A stretch of 20,790 nucleotides of DNA from an uncultured Lachnospiraceae bacterium (GTDB lineage Bacteria; Bacillota; Clostridia; Lachnospirales; Lachnospiraceae): positions 1 to 20,790 of the forward strand of contig CAJUHN010000040.1 in the NCBI GenBank assembly GCA_910585935.1. Reading direction: 5' to 3'. Numbering within the stretch: the first letter of the stretch is position 1; each line of letters opens with the position of its first letter. The position numbers and the translations under genes are program-made. Below are positions 6,987 to 14,988 of the stretch, one piece after another. Under the pieces are notes generated by a model. That model was not told the DNA's origin. It saw only the letters and a program-made list of their open reading frames with translations, and did no database searches.

Positions 6987-7032
6987 AGTTAGCCAAACGA
7001 TAACAAATTATAAGAGGAATATTCCTATTTTC

Positions 7033-7061
7033 TTGTTATTAAATAAGAAAAATGTTATAAT
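7033..7061 (+). promoter_or_regulatory. Promoter of MBL lipoprotein gene
   Basis: TTGTTA (7033-7038), 17 nt, TATAAT (7056-7061), about 35 nt before the ATG. The -10 box is consensus. Confidence 0.7.
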
Positions 7062-7095
7062 AAAAAAATAGCATAAAAAGAAAGAGGAAGGAAAG

Positions 7096-8160
7096 ATGAA
7101 TGGAAAAAGAAAAAATGTAGTTTTGTGTTACATCTTGTTCATATGTCTGTTACTATTTACAGGATGTAGTATGGAAGAACAACCGCAGAATGTTTCACAA
7201 CAGGATAGGAGGATAGAAGAAAAAGGGCTTGAAATTCATTATATTGATGTAGATCAAGGGTCATCAGCGCTGATTGAAATGGATGGACATTATATGTTGG
7301 TAGATGCGGGAGAAAAGGATCAAGGGGAAGTTGTAGTTGATTATTTAAAGAAAGAAAATGTGAGTCATTTAGATTATGTAGTGGGAACACATCCTCATTC
7401 TGACCATATTGGAGGGATGGCATATGTTTTGCAGAATGTTGAGGCAGATAATTTATTGATACCAGAAAAAGAACATACGACAAAGGCATTTGAAAATATG
7501 TTAGATGCTGCAGAAAAAAATGAGATGGAGGTTATCATTCCTAAGCAGGGAGAAACTTATTCTTTAGGGGATGCGAGTTTTACTATTTTGTCGTTAAATA
7601 AGGATTATGAAGATGAATTAAATAATTGGTCTATTGTGTTTCAGCTCAAGTATAAAGATACAAGCTTTTTGTTTTCAGGAGATGCAGAGGAAGAAGCAGA
7701 ACATGATATTTGTGAAACAGGAGTTAATCTGAAATCAGATGTTTATTTAGTAGGACATCATGGAAGTCATACTTCTACTTCGGCAGAGTTTTTAGAAGCA
7801 ATTTCTCCGAAATATGCAGTGATAAGTTGTGGGGTGGATAATTCTTATGGGCATCCAAAACCACAAATACTCACACGTTTAGAGGAAGCGAATATACAAA
7901 TTTTTCGCACAGATTTGCAGGGTAGCATCGTTGCATATAGTGATGGGAAAAAGATTACATGGAATGGGGAAGGGGCTTCACAGGAAGAAACGTCAGCACA
8001 AGAGGAAAGATATATTTTAAATACAGCGACAAAAAAATTTCATTTGCCATCTTGTTCTTCTGTAGATCAGACGAAAGAAGAAAATAAGAAAGAATTTATA
8101 GGTACAAGAGAGAAATTGATAGAACAGGGGTATGAATCTTGTAAAAATTGTAATCCATGA
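7096..8160 (+). CDS. ComEC/Rec2-like metallo-beta-lactamase-fold lipoprotein
   Basis: Secreted, lipid-anchored hydrolase of the metallo-beta-lactamase superfamily, 354 residues. The signal peptide ends in lipobox LFTGC with the lipidated Cys at 24. The MBL domain (about 47-290) starts HYIDVDQGSSALIEMDG, carries the zinc motif H99-P-H101-S-D103-H104, then FSGDAEEEAE and VGHHGSHTSTSAEFL, and resembles the C-terminal nuclease-like domain of ComEC. A short C-terminal module (about 305-354, YILNTATKKFHLPSC ending SCKNC) resembles the Ada-type metal-binding domain often fused to such proteins. Substrate is unknown; extracellular DNA or phosphodiester cleavage is a guess from ComEC. It is coupled to the DUF3006 gene by overlap or near-overlap. 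Confidence 0.9.
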   Translation: MNGKRKNVVLCYILFICLLLFTGCSMEEQPQNVSQQDRRIEEKGLEIHYIDVDQGSSALIEMDGHYMLVDAGEKDQGEVVVDYLKKENVSHLDYVVGTHPHSDHIGGMAYVLQNVEADNLLIPEKEHTTKAFENMLDAAEKNEMEVIIPKQGETYSLGDASFTILSLNKDYEDELNNWSIVFQLKYKDTSFLFSGDAEEEAEHDICETGVNLKSDVYLVGHHGSHTSTSAEFLEAISPKYAVISCGVDNSYGHPKPQILTRLEEANIQIFRTDLQGSIVAYSDGKKITWNGEGASQEETSAQEERYILNTATKKFHLPSCSSVDQTKEENKKEFIGTREKLIEQGYESCKNCNP

Positions 8161-8171
8161 GGGGTGAAAAA

Positions 8172-8405
8172 GTGAGATATATTGTAGATCGATTTGAAAA
8201 TGGATATGCTGTTTGTGAGATGGAAGATGGGAATATAAAAAATATTCCGAAGTATCAACTGCCTTTGGAAGTAAAAGAAGGAGATATGTTGATAGTGGAG
8301 AATGGATTTTATCGAGTTTTGGATATAGAAACAAAAAAGAGGCGAGGGGAATTGAGGGAAAGGTTAAGAGGATTGAGCAAAAAAAGAGAAAAAAGAAAGG
8401 AATAA
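8172..8405 (+). CDS. DUF3006 domain protein
   Basis: Small protein of about 77 residues matching DUF3006: (M)RYIVDRFENGYAVCEMEDG, then a strongly basic tail rich in RGELRERLRG and KKREKRKE. The function of the family is unknown. It is commonly encoded beside ComEC-like MBL lipoproteins, as here. The start is chosen at GTG 8172, which has GAGGGG seven bases upstream and gives the usual family N-terminus. An in-frame ATG at 8157 overlapping the previous stop is the alternative but lacks a ribosome site. Confidence 0.85.
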   Translation: MRYIVDRFENGYAVCEMEDGNIKNIPKYQLPLEVKEGDMLIVENGFYRVLDIETKKRRGELRERLRGLSKKREKRKE

Positions 8406-8411
8406 GAGTCA

Positions 8412-8450
8412 GCGCTGTGAACATAGAAATGAAAATAAAAAAAACAGCGC
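8412..8450. other. Inverted repeat before galM
   Basis: GCGCTGT (8412-8418) and ACAGCGC (8444-8450) are perfect inverted arms around 25 A-rich bases, in the 60-nt gap between DUF3006 and galM. There is no T tract, so it is not a clear terminator. It could be an operator or a leader hairpin. Confidence 0.3.
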
Positions 8451-8465
8451 AGAAATGAGGAAAAC

Positions 8466-9533
8466 ATGAGTATACGAAAAGAATTATTTGGAAAGACTTC
8501 TAAAGGAGAAGATGTTTTTATTTTTACATTAGAAAATGCGAATGGAACGATTGCAAAGATTTCTACACTTGGTGCAGTGTTAGTATCTTTATTCACAAAG
8601 GATAGAGAGGGAAAATTTTGTGATATTGTATTGGGCTATGATGAAGTAGAGCAATATGAAAAGAATAAACCTGGATTTGGGGCTACGATTGGAAGAAATG
8701 CGAATCGAATTAGAAATGCTTCTTTTTCTTTGAATGGAAAACAGTATGTATTGGAAAAAAATGATGGAAATAATAATTTACATAGTGGATTTTCTGGATA
8801 TCAGCATCGGATTTGGGAGGCGAAGGAAAAGGAAACAACATTAGGAGATAGTATAGAATTTTGTTATCATAGTTTGGATAAAGATCAGGGGTTTCCGGGA
8901 AATCTTGATGTGAGCGTAAGTTATACTTTAACAGAAGATGATAGATTAATTTTACATTATAAGGGGACAGCAGATGAAGATACGGTTTTGAATATGACAA
9001 ATCATTCTTATTTTAATTTAGCAGGGCATGATTCAGGAGATGTTTTAAAACAGAAAGTCACTATTTATGCGGATTATTTTACTGCATCAGATAAAGAATT
9101 TATTCCTACGGGAGAAATTTTATCGGTGAAGGGAACACCGATGGATTTTAATATATCAAAAGAAATTGGGATGGATATAGAGAGCAATTATGAAGCGATT
9201 GTGTTGGGAAAAGGATATGATCATAATTGGATTTTGAAAAAAGAGGAGAATGAGAAGATCTGTTTGGCTGCAAAAATGGAAGAAGAAGTATCAGGACGTT
9301 TTTTAAAGGTTTATACTGATTTGCCAGGAATGCAATTTTATACCGCTAATTTCTTAGATGGAACAGAGAGAGGAAAGGGAGGCTGTTATTATCAAAAGAG
9401 AAGCGGAGCTTGTTTTGAAAGTCAATATTATCCTGACAGTGTAAATAAGAAAGAGTTTCCATCTGTGATTTTAAAAGCAGGAGAGGAATATGATACAACT
9501 ACAATATTCGCATTTGGAGTGAAGGAAGAATAA
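8466..9533 (+). CDS. galM: Aldose 1-epimerase (galactose mutarotase)
   Basis: Interconverts alpha and beta anomers of galactose/glucose at the head of the Leloir pathway, in the cytoplasm. The 355 residues are of normal length. Conserved pieces are GATIGRNANRI (about 75-85), the substrate-binding His106 in NNNLHSG, catalytic acid His180 in NMTNHSYFNLAG, and catalytic base Glu318 in GACFESQYYPDSVN. There is no signal peptide. The start at 8466 has GAGG a few bases upstream. No other galactose genes lie in the window, so its sugar context is not shown here. The 120 nt to glnS contain no gene; a weak GGAAAA/TTTTCC inverted repeat lies in that gap. Confidence 0.95.
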   Translation: MSIRKELFGKTSKGEDVFIFTLENANGTIAKISTLGAVLVSLFTKDREGKFCDIVLGYDEVEQYEKNKPGFGATIGRNANRIRNASFSLNGKQYVLEKNDGNNNLHSGFSGYQHRIWEAKEKETTLGDSIEFCYHSLDKDQGFPGNLDVSVSYTLTEDDRLILHYKGTADEDTVLNMTNHSYFNLAGHDSGDVLKQKVTIYADYFTASDKEFIPTGEILSVKGTPMDFNISKEIGMDIESNYEAIVLGKGYDHNWILKKEENEKICLAAKMEEEVSGRFLKVYTDLPGMQFYTANFLDGTERGKGGCYYQKRSGACFESQYYPDSVNKKEFPSVILKAGEEYDTTTIFAFGVKEE

Positions 9534-9653
9534 AAATTTCTATATGGGGAAAAATTTAGAAAATTCTATTTTCCAAATATATAAATTGTGATATGATAAA
9601 AAACAGATACATATAAATAGGAAATATGATATAGAAGAAAGAGGAGGATTTAG

Positions 9654-11327
9654 ATGGAAAAGGAATGGGAAAAGGATGTTATTTCCAAAAATTTTATTGA
9701 ACAGATAATAGAAAAAGACATAGAAGAGGGAATATATGATCATGTCCAAACTAGATTTCCGCCTGAACCTAATGGATATCTTCATATTGGACATGCTAAG
9801 TCCATTTTACTCAATTATGGATTGGCAAAGAAATATCATGGAAAATTTAATATGCGGTTTGATGATACAAATCCTACAAAGGAAAAAGTGGAGTTTGTGG
9901 ATTCTATTTTAAAGGATATTAAGTGGTTAGGAGCAGATTGGGAGGACAGGTTATTTTTTGCATCAGATTATTTTGAACAGATGTATGAGGCTGCTGTGAA
10001 ATTGATAAAAAAGGGAAAGGCTTATGTCTGTGATTTGACTGCAGAAGAGATAAAAGAATATCGAGGAACTCTGACAGAACCGGGAAAAGAAAGCCCTTAT
10101 CGCAATCGGTCTATAGAAGAGAATTTAGAACTGTTTGAAAAGATGAGAGAAGGGTGTTATCAAGATGGAGAAAAAGTACTGCGTGCTAAGATTGATATGT
10201 CATCTCCTAATATCAATATGAGAGACCCTGTGATCTATCGAGTGGCACATATGGAACATCATAATACAAAGGATAAATGGTGTATTTATCCGATGTATGA
10301 TTTTGCACACCCAATAGAAGATGCAATTGAGCATATTACTCACTCTATTTGTACATTAGAGTTTGAAGATCATAGACCTCTATATGATTGGGTATTAAAA
10401 GAGCTGGAATATCCCAATCCACCAAAACAAATTGAATTTGCAAAATTATATCTCACTAATGTGGTGACAGGAAAAAGATATATTAAAAAATTAGTTGAGG
10501 ATAAAATCGTAGATGGCTGGGATGATCCTAGACTGGTCACGATAGCAGCACTCAGAAGAAGAGGATTTACCCCTGAATCTATTCAGATGTTTGTGGACTT
10601 AGTGGGAGTTTCCAAAGCAAATAGTTCTGTAGATTATGCTATGCTAGAATATTGTATTAGAGAGGATTTAAAGTTAAAAGCGCCACGCTGGATGGCAGTA
10701 TTAAATCCTGTGAAATTAGTGATTGATAATTATCCAGAAGGAAAAATAGAGTATGTAGAGGCGAGCAATAATCCAGAGAATGAGGAAATGGGAATAAGAA
10801 AAATTCCTTTTGAAAGAGAGCTATATATAGAAAGAGAAGATTTTATGGAAGAACCTCCTAAGAAATATTTTCGCCTATTTCCAGGAAATGAAGTGAGACT
10901 TATGCATGGATATTTTGTGACTTGTACAGGGTGTGAAAAAGATGAAAATGGAAATATTACTGTAGTTCATTGTACCTATGATCCAGAAACAAAATGTGGC
11001 AGCGGTTTTAATGCCAGAAAGGTGAAAGGGACGATTCATTGGGTTTCTGCATCGGAGGCAGTGGAAGCAGAAGTTCGTCTTTATGAAAATATTGTAGATG
11101 AGGAAAAGGGAAAATTAAATGAAGATGGCACTTTAAATTATAATCCTAATTCTTTAACCGTTCTAAAAAAATGCTATTTAGAACCAGCGTTTGCAGATGT
11201 AAAAAAAGCCGATCATTTTCAGTTTGTCAGAAATGGCTATTTTTGTGTAGATACAAAAGATACAGAGGAAGGACATATGGTATTTAATCGTATTGTATCT
11301 TTAAAAAGTTCTTTTACTATAAAATAG
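9654..11327 (+). CDS. glnS: Glutaminyl-tRNA synthetase
   Basis: Class Ic aminoacyl-tRNA synthetase that charges tRNA-Gln directly. The 557 residues match bacterial GlnRS. The PPEPNGYLHIGHAK signature has the HIGH box at 44-47, with NMRFDDTNPTKE after it. YPMYDFAHPIEDAIEHITHSICTLEFEDHRPLYDW is interrupted by no gap, and WDDPRL then LRRRGFTPES mark the region after the second signature. That signature reads VVTGKRY (TGKR at 272-275) rather than the MSKR form of E. coli GlnRS, keeping the key Lys-Arg. The C-terminal anticodon-binding beta-barrels are present (about 345-557). GAGGAGG gives a strong ribosome site. Confidence 0.97.
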   Translation: MEKEWEKDVISKNFIEQIIEKDIEEGIYDHVQTRFPPEPNGYLHIGHAKSILLNYGLAKKYHGKFNMRFDDTNPTKEKVEFVDSILKDIKWLGADWEDRLFFASDYFEQMYEAAVKLIKKGKAYVCDLTAEEIKEYRGTLTEPGKESPYRNRSIEENLELFEKMREGCYQDGEKVLRAKIDMSSPNINMRDPVIYRVAHMEHHNTKDKWCIYPMYDFAHPIEDAIEHITHSICTLEFEDHRPLYDWVLKELEYPNPPKQIEFAKLYLTNVVTGKRYIKKLVEDKIVDGWDDPRLVTIAALRRRGFTPESIQMFVDLVGVSKANSSVDYAMLEYCIREDLKLKAPRWMAVLNPVKLVIDNYPEGKIEYVEASNNPENEEMGIRKIPFERELYIEREDFMEEPPKKYFRLFPGNEVRLMHGYFVTCTGCEKDENGNITVVHCTYDPETKCGSGFNARKVKGTIHWVSASEAVEAEVRLYENIVDEEKGKLNEDGTLNYNPNSLTVLKKCYLEPAFADVKKADHFQFVRNGYFCVDTKDTEEGHMVFNRIVSLKSSFTIK

Positions 11328-11337
11328 CAAGAATCTC

Positions 11338-11471
11338 TCCCTATAAATGAGGGATAAATTGCGAAATAGTATTCTACGGAAGTGGTAGGCGGAGAGAAAC
11401 CGGTTGAGGTCAAATCTCGCAATCGTAGAATACTGTCGCACTTCATGAAATTGCCGAGTTTGGATTGAAAC
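11338..11471. other. Structured intergenic DNA with a type I-C CRISPR-repeat-like end
   Basis: A small hairpin (TCCCT 11338-11342 with AGGGA 11350-11354) is followed by a perfect 11-bp inverted repeat, AGTATTCTACG (11368-11378) with CGTAGAATACT (11424-11434). A GC-richer loop of 45 nt contains a further GAGA/TCTC pairing. Directly after it, 11435-11471 begins GTCGCACTTCATG and ends TGGATTGAAAC, resembling the two ends of type I-C CRISPR repeats. There is only one copy, no spacers and no cas genes. It may be a relic of a mobile-element end or an RNA; identity unresolved. Confidence 0.4.
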
Positions 11472-11497
11472 AAACAAAGTAAATAGTAAAAAATAAA

Positions 11498-11587
11498 AAG
11501 GACTGCTAATATTTTTATGTGAAACAGAAAGTCAAATATTTTGCTGTTTTATTGAGTTTACAAAATATTTGACGTGTGGCAGTTCTT
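11498..11587. repeat. Nested hairpin of GTCAAATAT family, copy 1
   Basis: Outer arms AAGGACTGC (11498-11506) and GCAGTTCTT (11579-11587) pair with one G-T. Inner arms GTCAAATATTTTG (11531-11543) and CAAAATATTTGAC (11561-11573) are a perfect 13-bp inverted repeat. There is no T tract after it. A related hairpin occurs at 14901-14939, with a shared ATATTTTTATG upstream of both. Confidence 0.65.
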
Positions 11588-11665
11588 ATCCTGATGGAAT
11601 AAGCTTATCTGAGATATGCACATTTTGAGTTTCTACATTTAAGTTATAAATAAGGTGGTGCACGA

Positions 11666-12532
11666 ATGAGTGAGATATTTCATGATCTAGAAAAGCTTGG
11701 CTTTTCAGGATTAGAGAATACTGAAATTTTTTCAAGAGGAAGAGAAAAAGAGGTAAAAAAAGTAGAACAAGGTCAAAAGGCAGAATTAGATCCTATTGAA
11801 TTAGAAAAGAGTACTTTATTTGATAAGAAACATGAATGTCCTGTTTGTTTTAAAGAATTTACCTCAAAAGCAGTGCGAGCTGGAAGGACTAGACTATTAA
11901 AAACAGATACGGATCTTAGAGGAGTATATTATGGCTGTGACCCTGCTAAGTATGATGTAGTAGTTTGTCCTTTTTGTGGTTATGCAGGAGCTGGTAAAGC
12001 ATTTACAGGTCTTACCTCTATGCAAAGAAAATTATTAAAAGAAAATATAGCTCAAAAGTTTAAGGGTTTACCTCCTAGTGGAGAAATTTATACTTATGAA
12101 GATGCTATTTTAAGGTATAAGCTGGCATTATATAGCTCGATTGTAAAGAAAAGTCGATTGAGTGAACGAGCCTATTTATGTTTAAAGCTTTCTTGGCTGT
12201 ATCGCGGAAAAAGAGAAGCACTTAATTCATCTGATCCGATGTATGCAAAAAAAGCAGAAGAACTGGAAAAAAGTGAAAAAGAATTTACGGAAAAAGCCTA
12301 TCGTGGGTTTGAAGAAGCAGAAGCAAATGAATTATTTCCAATCTGTGGAATGGATGAAAATACGTATTCTTATTTATTGGCAGATTTAGCGAGAAGGAGC
12401 GGAAAGATAGATGCATCTAAAAAGTTGTTAGGCATTATTCTGGCATCTAGAACAGCAAATAACAGTGTAAAGGATAAAGCGAGAAATTTAAAAGAATTAA
12501 TATTAGAACAGGAAAAAGCTCAGGAACAATAG
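11666..12532 (+). CDS. DUF2225 family protein
   Basis: 288-residue cytoplasmic protein of unknown function matching DUF2225, a family widespread in Firmicutes. Two CxxC pairs, Cys58/Cys61 (ECPVCFKEF) and Cys101/Cys104 (VCPFCGYAG), are likely to bind zinc. They bracket a conserved AVRAGRTRLLKTDTDLR segment. The C-terminal two thirds (about 115-288) are helical with tetratricopeptide-like spacing (YKLALYSSIVKKSRLSERAY, RGKREALNSS, SYLLADLARRSGKIDASKKL). The ATG at 11666 follows AAGGTGGTG. It stands alone, flanked on both sides by structured non-coding DNA. Confidence 0.85.
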   Translation: MSEIFHDLEKLGFSGLENTEIFSRGREKEVKKVEQGQKAELDPIELEKSTLFDKKHECPVCFKEFTSKAVRAGRTRLLKTDTDLRGVYYGCDPAKYDVVVCPFCGYAGAGKAFTGLTSMQRKLLKENIAQKFKGLPPSGEIYTYEDAILRYKLALYSSIVKKSRLSERAYLCLKLSWLYRGKREALNSSDPMYAKKAEELEKSEKEFTEKAYRGFEEAEANELFPICGMDENTYSYLLADLARRSGKIDASKKLLGIILASRTANNSVKDKARNLKELILEQEKAQEQ

Positions 12533-12540
12533 AAAATATT

Positions 12541-12656
12541 AGGTCAGCTACCCATCCCCTAAAGGGAATGGGCTTGTAAACAAGTCCATGGTAATATAGA
12601 TAAAAAAAGGAGTGGGGGAGGACAATTCCACCGCCTAAATGCCGTGGATTTCCTTG
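12541..12656. mobile_element. Possible IS200/IS605-type element end (relic)
   Basis: Three hairpins follow one another. CCCAT-CCCT (12551-12560) pairs with AGGG-ATGGG (12563-12572). GGGCTTGT pairs with ACAAGTCC (12570-12587). CCAC-GC pairs with GC-GTGG (12628-12647) around CTAAAT. Tandem hairpins of this sort, in particular an ACCGCCTAAAT...CGTGG hairpin followed by TTTCCTTGC, resemble the ends of tnpB-carrying IS200/IS605 elements as I remember them. No transposase or tnpB frame remains. Alternatively this is a structured leader of the next gene. Confidence 0.4.
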
Positions 12657-12702
12657 CTAATTTATTATGAAAATAAACGATTTTAAAAACACAGGTATCT
12701 TT

Positions 12703-14088
12703 ATGATACCTATTTCAGAAGATGTTCAAAAAGAACCATTATATCAACAGATCTATCATTATATAAAATCAGAAATTATCAACGGAAATTTACCTTTTCA
12801 TGGGAAACTGCCTTCTACAAGAGCATTGGCTAGATATATGCAAATAAGCCGCAGTACAATAGAAATGGCGTATGAACAATTAAAAGCAGAAGGGTATATT
12901 GAAGCGATTCCCTATAAAGGATATTATGTAGCACAAATACAAGAATTAGTAGTTTTAAAATCGAAAATAAAAAAGGCAGAACCAAAAACATTAAATCAAA
13001 AAGAGTTCTGCCTTTATGATTTTTCTCCAAATGGAATAGATTTAGAAAATTTTCCTTATTCCATTTGGAAGAAAATTTCTAAAAATACATTATTAGAGGA
13101 TAAGAAAGAACTATTTTCTTTAGGAAAATCACAGGGAGATTTTTCTTTAAGACAGACAATTTGTCAATATCTCCATCAGGCTAGAGGGGTAAATTGTGAT
13201 CCAAAACAGATTATTATCGGAGCTGGAAATGAATATCTTTTGATGCTTTTACATCAGTTATTGCCCCAAAAAGCTCCTATTGCGATGGAAAACCCTACTT
13301 ATAAACAAGCTTATCGTGTTTTAAAAGGATTAGGACACCCTATTTTTCCAATTCCAATGGATAAGTATGGAATGAAAGTGACAAAATTAGAACAGACAGA
13401 TGCCAATTTAGCTTATGTTATGCCATCTCACCAGTTCCCTTTAGGAGTGGTGATGCCAATAAAAAGGCGATTAGAATTATTGACTTGGGCACAGCAAAAG
13501 TCAGAGCGCTATATTATTGAAGATGATTATGATGGTGAATTTCGATATCGGGGAAAACCTATTCCATCTTTACAAGGAATTGACCATAAAGAACATGTGA
13601 TTTACTTCGGAACTTTTTCTAGAGCTATTGCACCTGCTATTCGAGTCAGTTATATGGTGCTTCCCATTCCACTTTTGGAAAGATATAAAGATTATAATTT
13701 TTATTCTTCTACTGTTTCTAGAATCGATCAGACGATTATTGATACTTTCATAAAAGAAGGGTATTTTGAACGCCATTTAAATCGAATGAGAACGATCTAT
13801 AAAAGCAAGCAGGATTTTGTGTTAAATGAGTGGAAAGATGTAAAAGACATAAAAATTTCAGGTGAGAATGCAGGAACACATCTTTTGCTAACAATAAAAG
13901 ATGGAAGAACAGAAGAAGAGTTAAAAAGAAGAGCGATGGAAATGGGAGTAAAGTTGTATGGACTCTCTGAGTATTATATTGAGCCAGAACAAAGAAAAGA
14001 CACTACTTTATTATTTGGATATGCGACAAACAAAATGGAAGAGCTAAAAGAAGGAATAAGATTATTAAAAAAGGCATGGAGTGAGTAG
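12703..14088 (+). CDS. MocR-type GntR/aminotransferase regulator, PLP lysine replaced
   Basis: Transcription factor of the MocR subfamily: an N-terminal GntR winged helix (about 8-75, LYQQIYHYIKSEI, GKLPSTRALARYMQISRSTI, GYIEAIPYKGYYV) fused to a fold-type I aminotransferase domain (about 100-461). Members such as PdxR sense PLP, and others sense amines. Aminotransferase landmarks are intact: GAGNEYLL, ENPTYKQAYRVL, MPSHQFPLGVVMP and the EDDYDGEFRYRG aspartate. The usual GTFSK, whose lysine forms the Schiff base with PLP, reads GTFSR (Arg307, codon AGA at 13621). Start chosen at 12703 (ACAGGT seven bases upstream, usual N-terminus). An in-frame ATG at 12667 lacks a ribosome site. No pdxST genes lie nearby, so the target is unknown. 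Confidence 0.88.
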   Translation: MIPISEDVQKEPLYQQIYHYIKSEIINGNLPFHGKLPSTRALARYMQISRSTIEMAYEQLKAEGYIEAIPYKGYYVAQIQELVVLKSKIKKAEPKTLNQKEFCLYDFSPNGIDLENFPYSIWKKISKNTLLEDKKELFSLGKSQGDFSLRQTICQYLHQARGVNCDPKQIIIGAGNEYLLMLLHQLLPQKAPIAMENPTYKQAYRVLKGLGHPIFPIPMDKYGMKVTKLEQTDANLAYVMPSHQFPLGVVMPIKRRLELLTWAQQKSERYIIEDDYDGEFRYRGKPIPSLQGIDHKEHVIYFGTFSRAIAPAIRVSYMVLPIPLLERYKDYNFYSSTVSRIDQTIIDTFIKEGYFERHLNRMRTIYKSKQDFVLNEWKDVKDIKISGENAGTHLLLTIKDGRTEEELKRRAMEMGVKLYGLSEYYIEPEQRKDTTLLFGYATNKMEELKEGIRLLKKAWSE

Positions 14089-14122
14089 AAATTTAGAAAA
14101 AAACAGAAATGAGGGACAGACG

Positions 14123-14869
14123 ATGAAGGAAAAACTTTATACAATACCTGTGAATGAGGCATTTCAAAAAGCGTGCGAATGTCCGATTTGTGTGATGAGA
14201 GCAGAGCTTGAAAAAAATGCCCTAGAGTATACAATAGGACCTAGTTATATGGAAGATGATGTGCGTGCAGAAACAGATAGGCTAGGATTTTGTAAAGATC
14301 ATATGCAAAAATTATGGGAGCAGAATAACCGGCTGGGATTAGCCTTAATGACAAAAACTCATATGGAAAAAACAATACAAGAAGTGAGAAAATTAGCAGA
14401 ATCAGAAAAAAAAGGAGGGGGAATTTTACAGAAATTTGTGAAATCAGAAGAAAGCCCTCTAGTTTCTTATCTTCATCAATTAGAACATAGTTGCTTTGTA
14501 TGTGAAAGAATGAAAAATAGTTTTGAACGATATTTGATCACAGTTTATTATCTCTGGAAAAATGAAGAAGAATTTCGACATATCTATCGAGATTCAAAAG
14601 GATTTTGTAATGAACATTATGCGATATTAATGCAAAAAGCTTCTAAACATTTATCTGGCAGAGAATTAGAAGATTTTAAAGAGATAACAAGTGAAATCTA
14701 TTTAAAAAATATGGAACGTGTGTTAGAAGACGTGGAATGGTTTATTAATAAATTTGACTATCGTTATCGAGAAGAACCTTGGAAAAATGCAGCAGATGCT
14801 CTTCCACGTGCATTAGTGAAATTGAATGGAATCATAACAGAAGATATGATGGAAAAAAAGGATAGTTAA
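14123..14869 (+). CDS. DUF6062 family protein
   Basis: 248-residue cytoplasmic protein of the DUF6062 family, function unknown. Two similar halves each carry a Cys/His set. The first has Cys18, Cys20 and Cys23 (CECPIC), then Cys57-KD-His60. The second has Cys124 and Cys127 (CFVC), then Cys162-NE-His165. This suggests a duplicated zinc-binding unit. The start is put at 14123 (MKEKLYTIPVNEAF) because GAGGGA lies six bases upstream and this is the usual N-terminus; a longer frame from 14081 would overlap the regulator. With a 34-nt gap it is probably co-transcribed with the MocR gene. Confidence 0.85.
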   Translation: MKEKLYTIPVNEAFQKACECPICVMRAELEKNALEYTIGPSYMEDDVRAETDRLGFCKDHMQKLWEQNNRLGLALMTKTHMEKTIQEVRKLAESEKKGGGILQKFVKSEESPLVSYLHQLEHSCFVCERMKNSFERYLITVYYLWKNEEEFRHIYRDSKGFCNEHYAILMQKASKHLSGRELEDFKEITSEIYLKNMERVLEDVEWFINKFDYRYREEPWKNAADALPRALVKLNGIITEDMMEKKDS

Positions 14870-14900
14870 AAAAGGTATATATTTTTATGATATTTGTGGA

Positions 14901-14939
14901 AGTCAAATATCACACTTATTTATAGTGGGATATTTGACT
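14901..14939. terminator. Hairpin of GTCAAATAT family, copy 2, between convergent genes
   Basis: AGTCAAATATC (14901-14911) and GATATTTGACT (14929-14939) are a perfect 11-bp inverted repeat, with an inner CACT/AGTG pair. It lies between the convergent DUF6062 gene and the minus-strand small membrane protein gene, so a two-way terminator is plausible although no long T run follows. It is related to 11498-11587. Confidence 0.55.
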
Positions 14940-14988
14940 ATAATAAATCTACTTATGAAGAGTTTACTTTTGGGTCAAAACAAAAATT

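Noticed and set aside
8017..8424. 135-codon minus-strand frame
   Set aside because: Antisense to the MBL lipoprotein and DUF3006 genes, hydrophobic low-complexity product typical of reverse-complemented A/G-rich coding DNA.
9534..9653. T-box leader upstream of glnS
   Set aside because: Only about 120 nt is available and no T-box consensus or terminator is present.
11435..11471. A functional CRISPR array
   Set aside because: Only one degenerate repeat-like unit, no second repeat at spacer distance and no cas genes; kept only as an observation.
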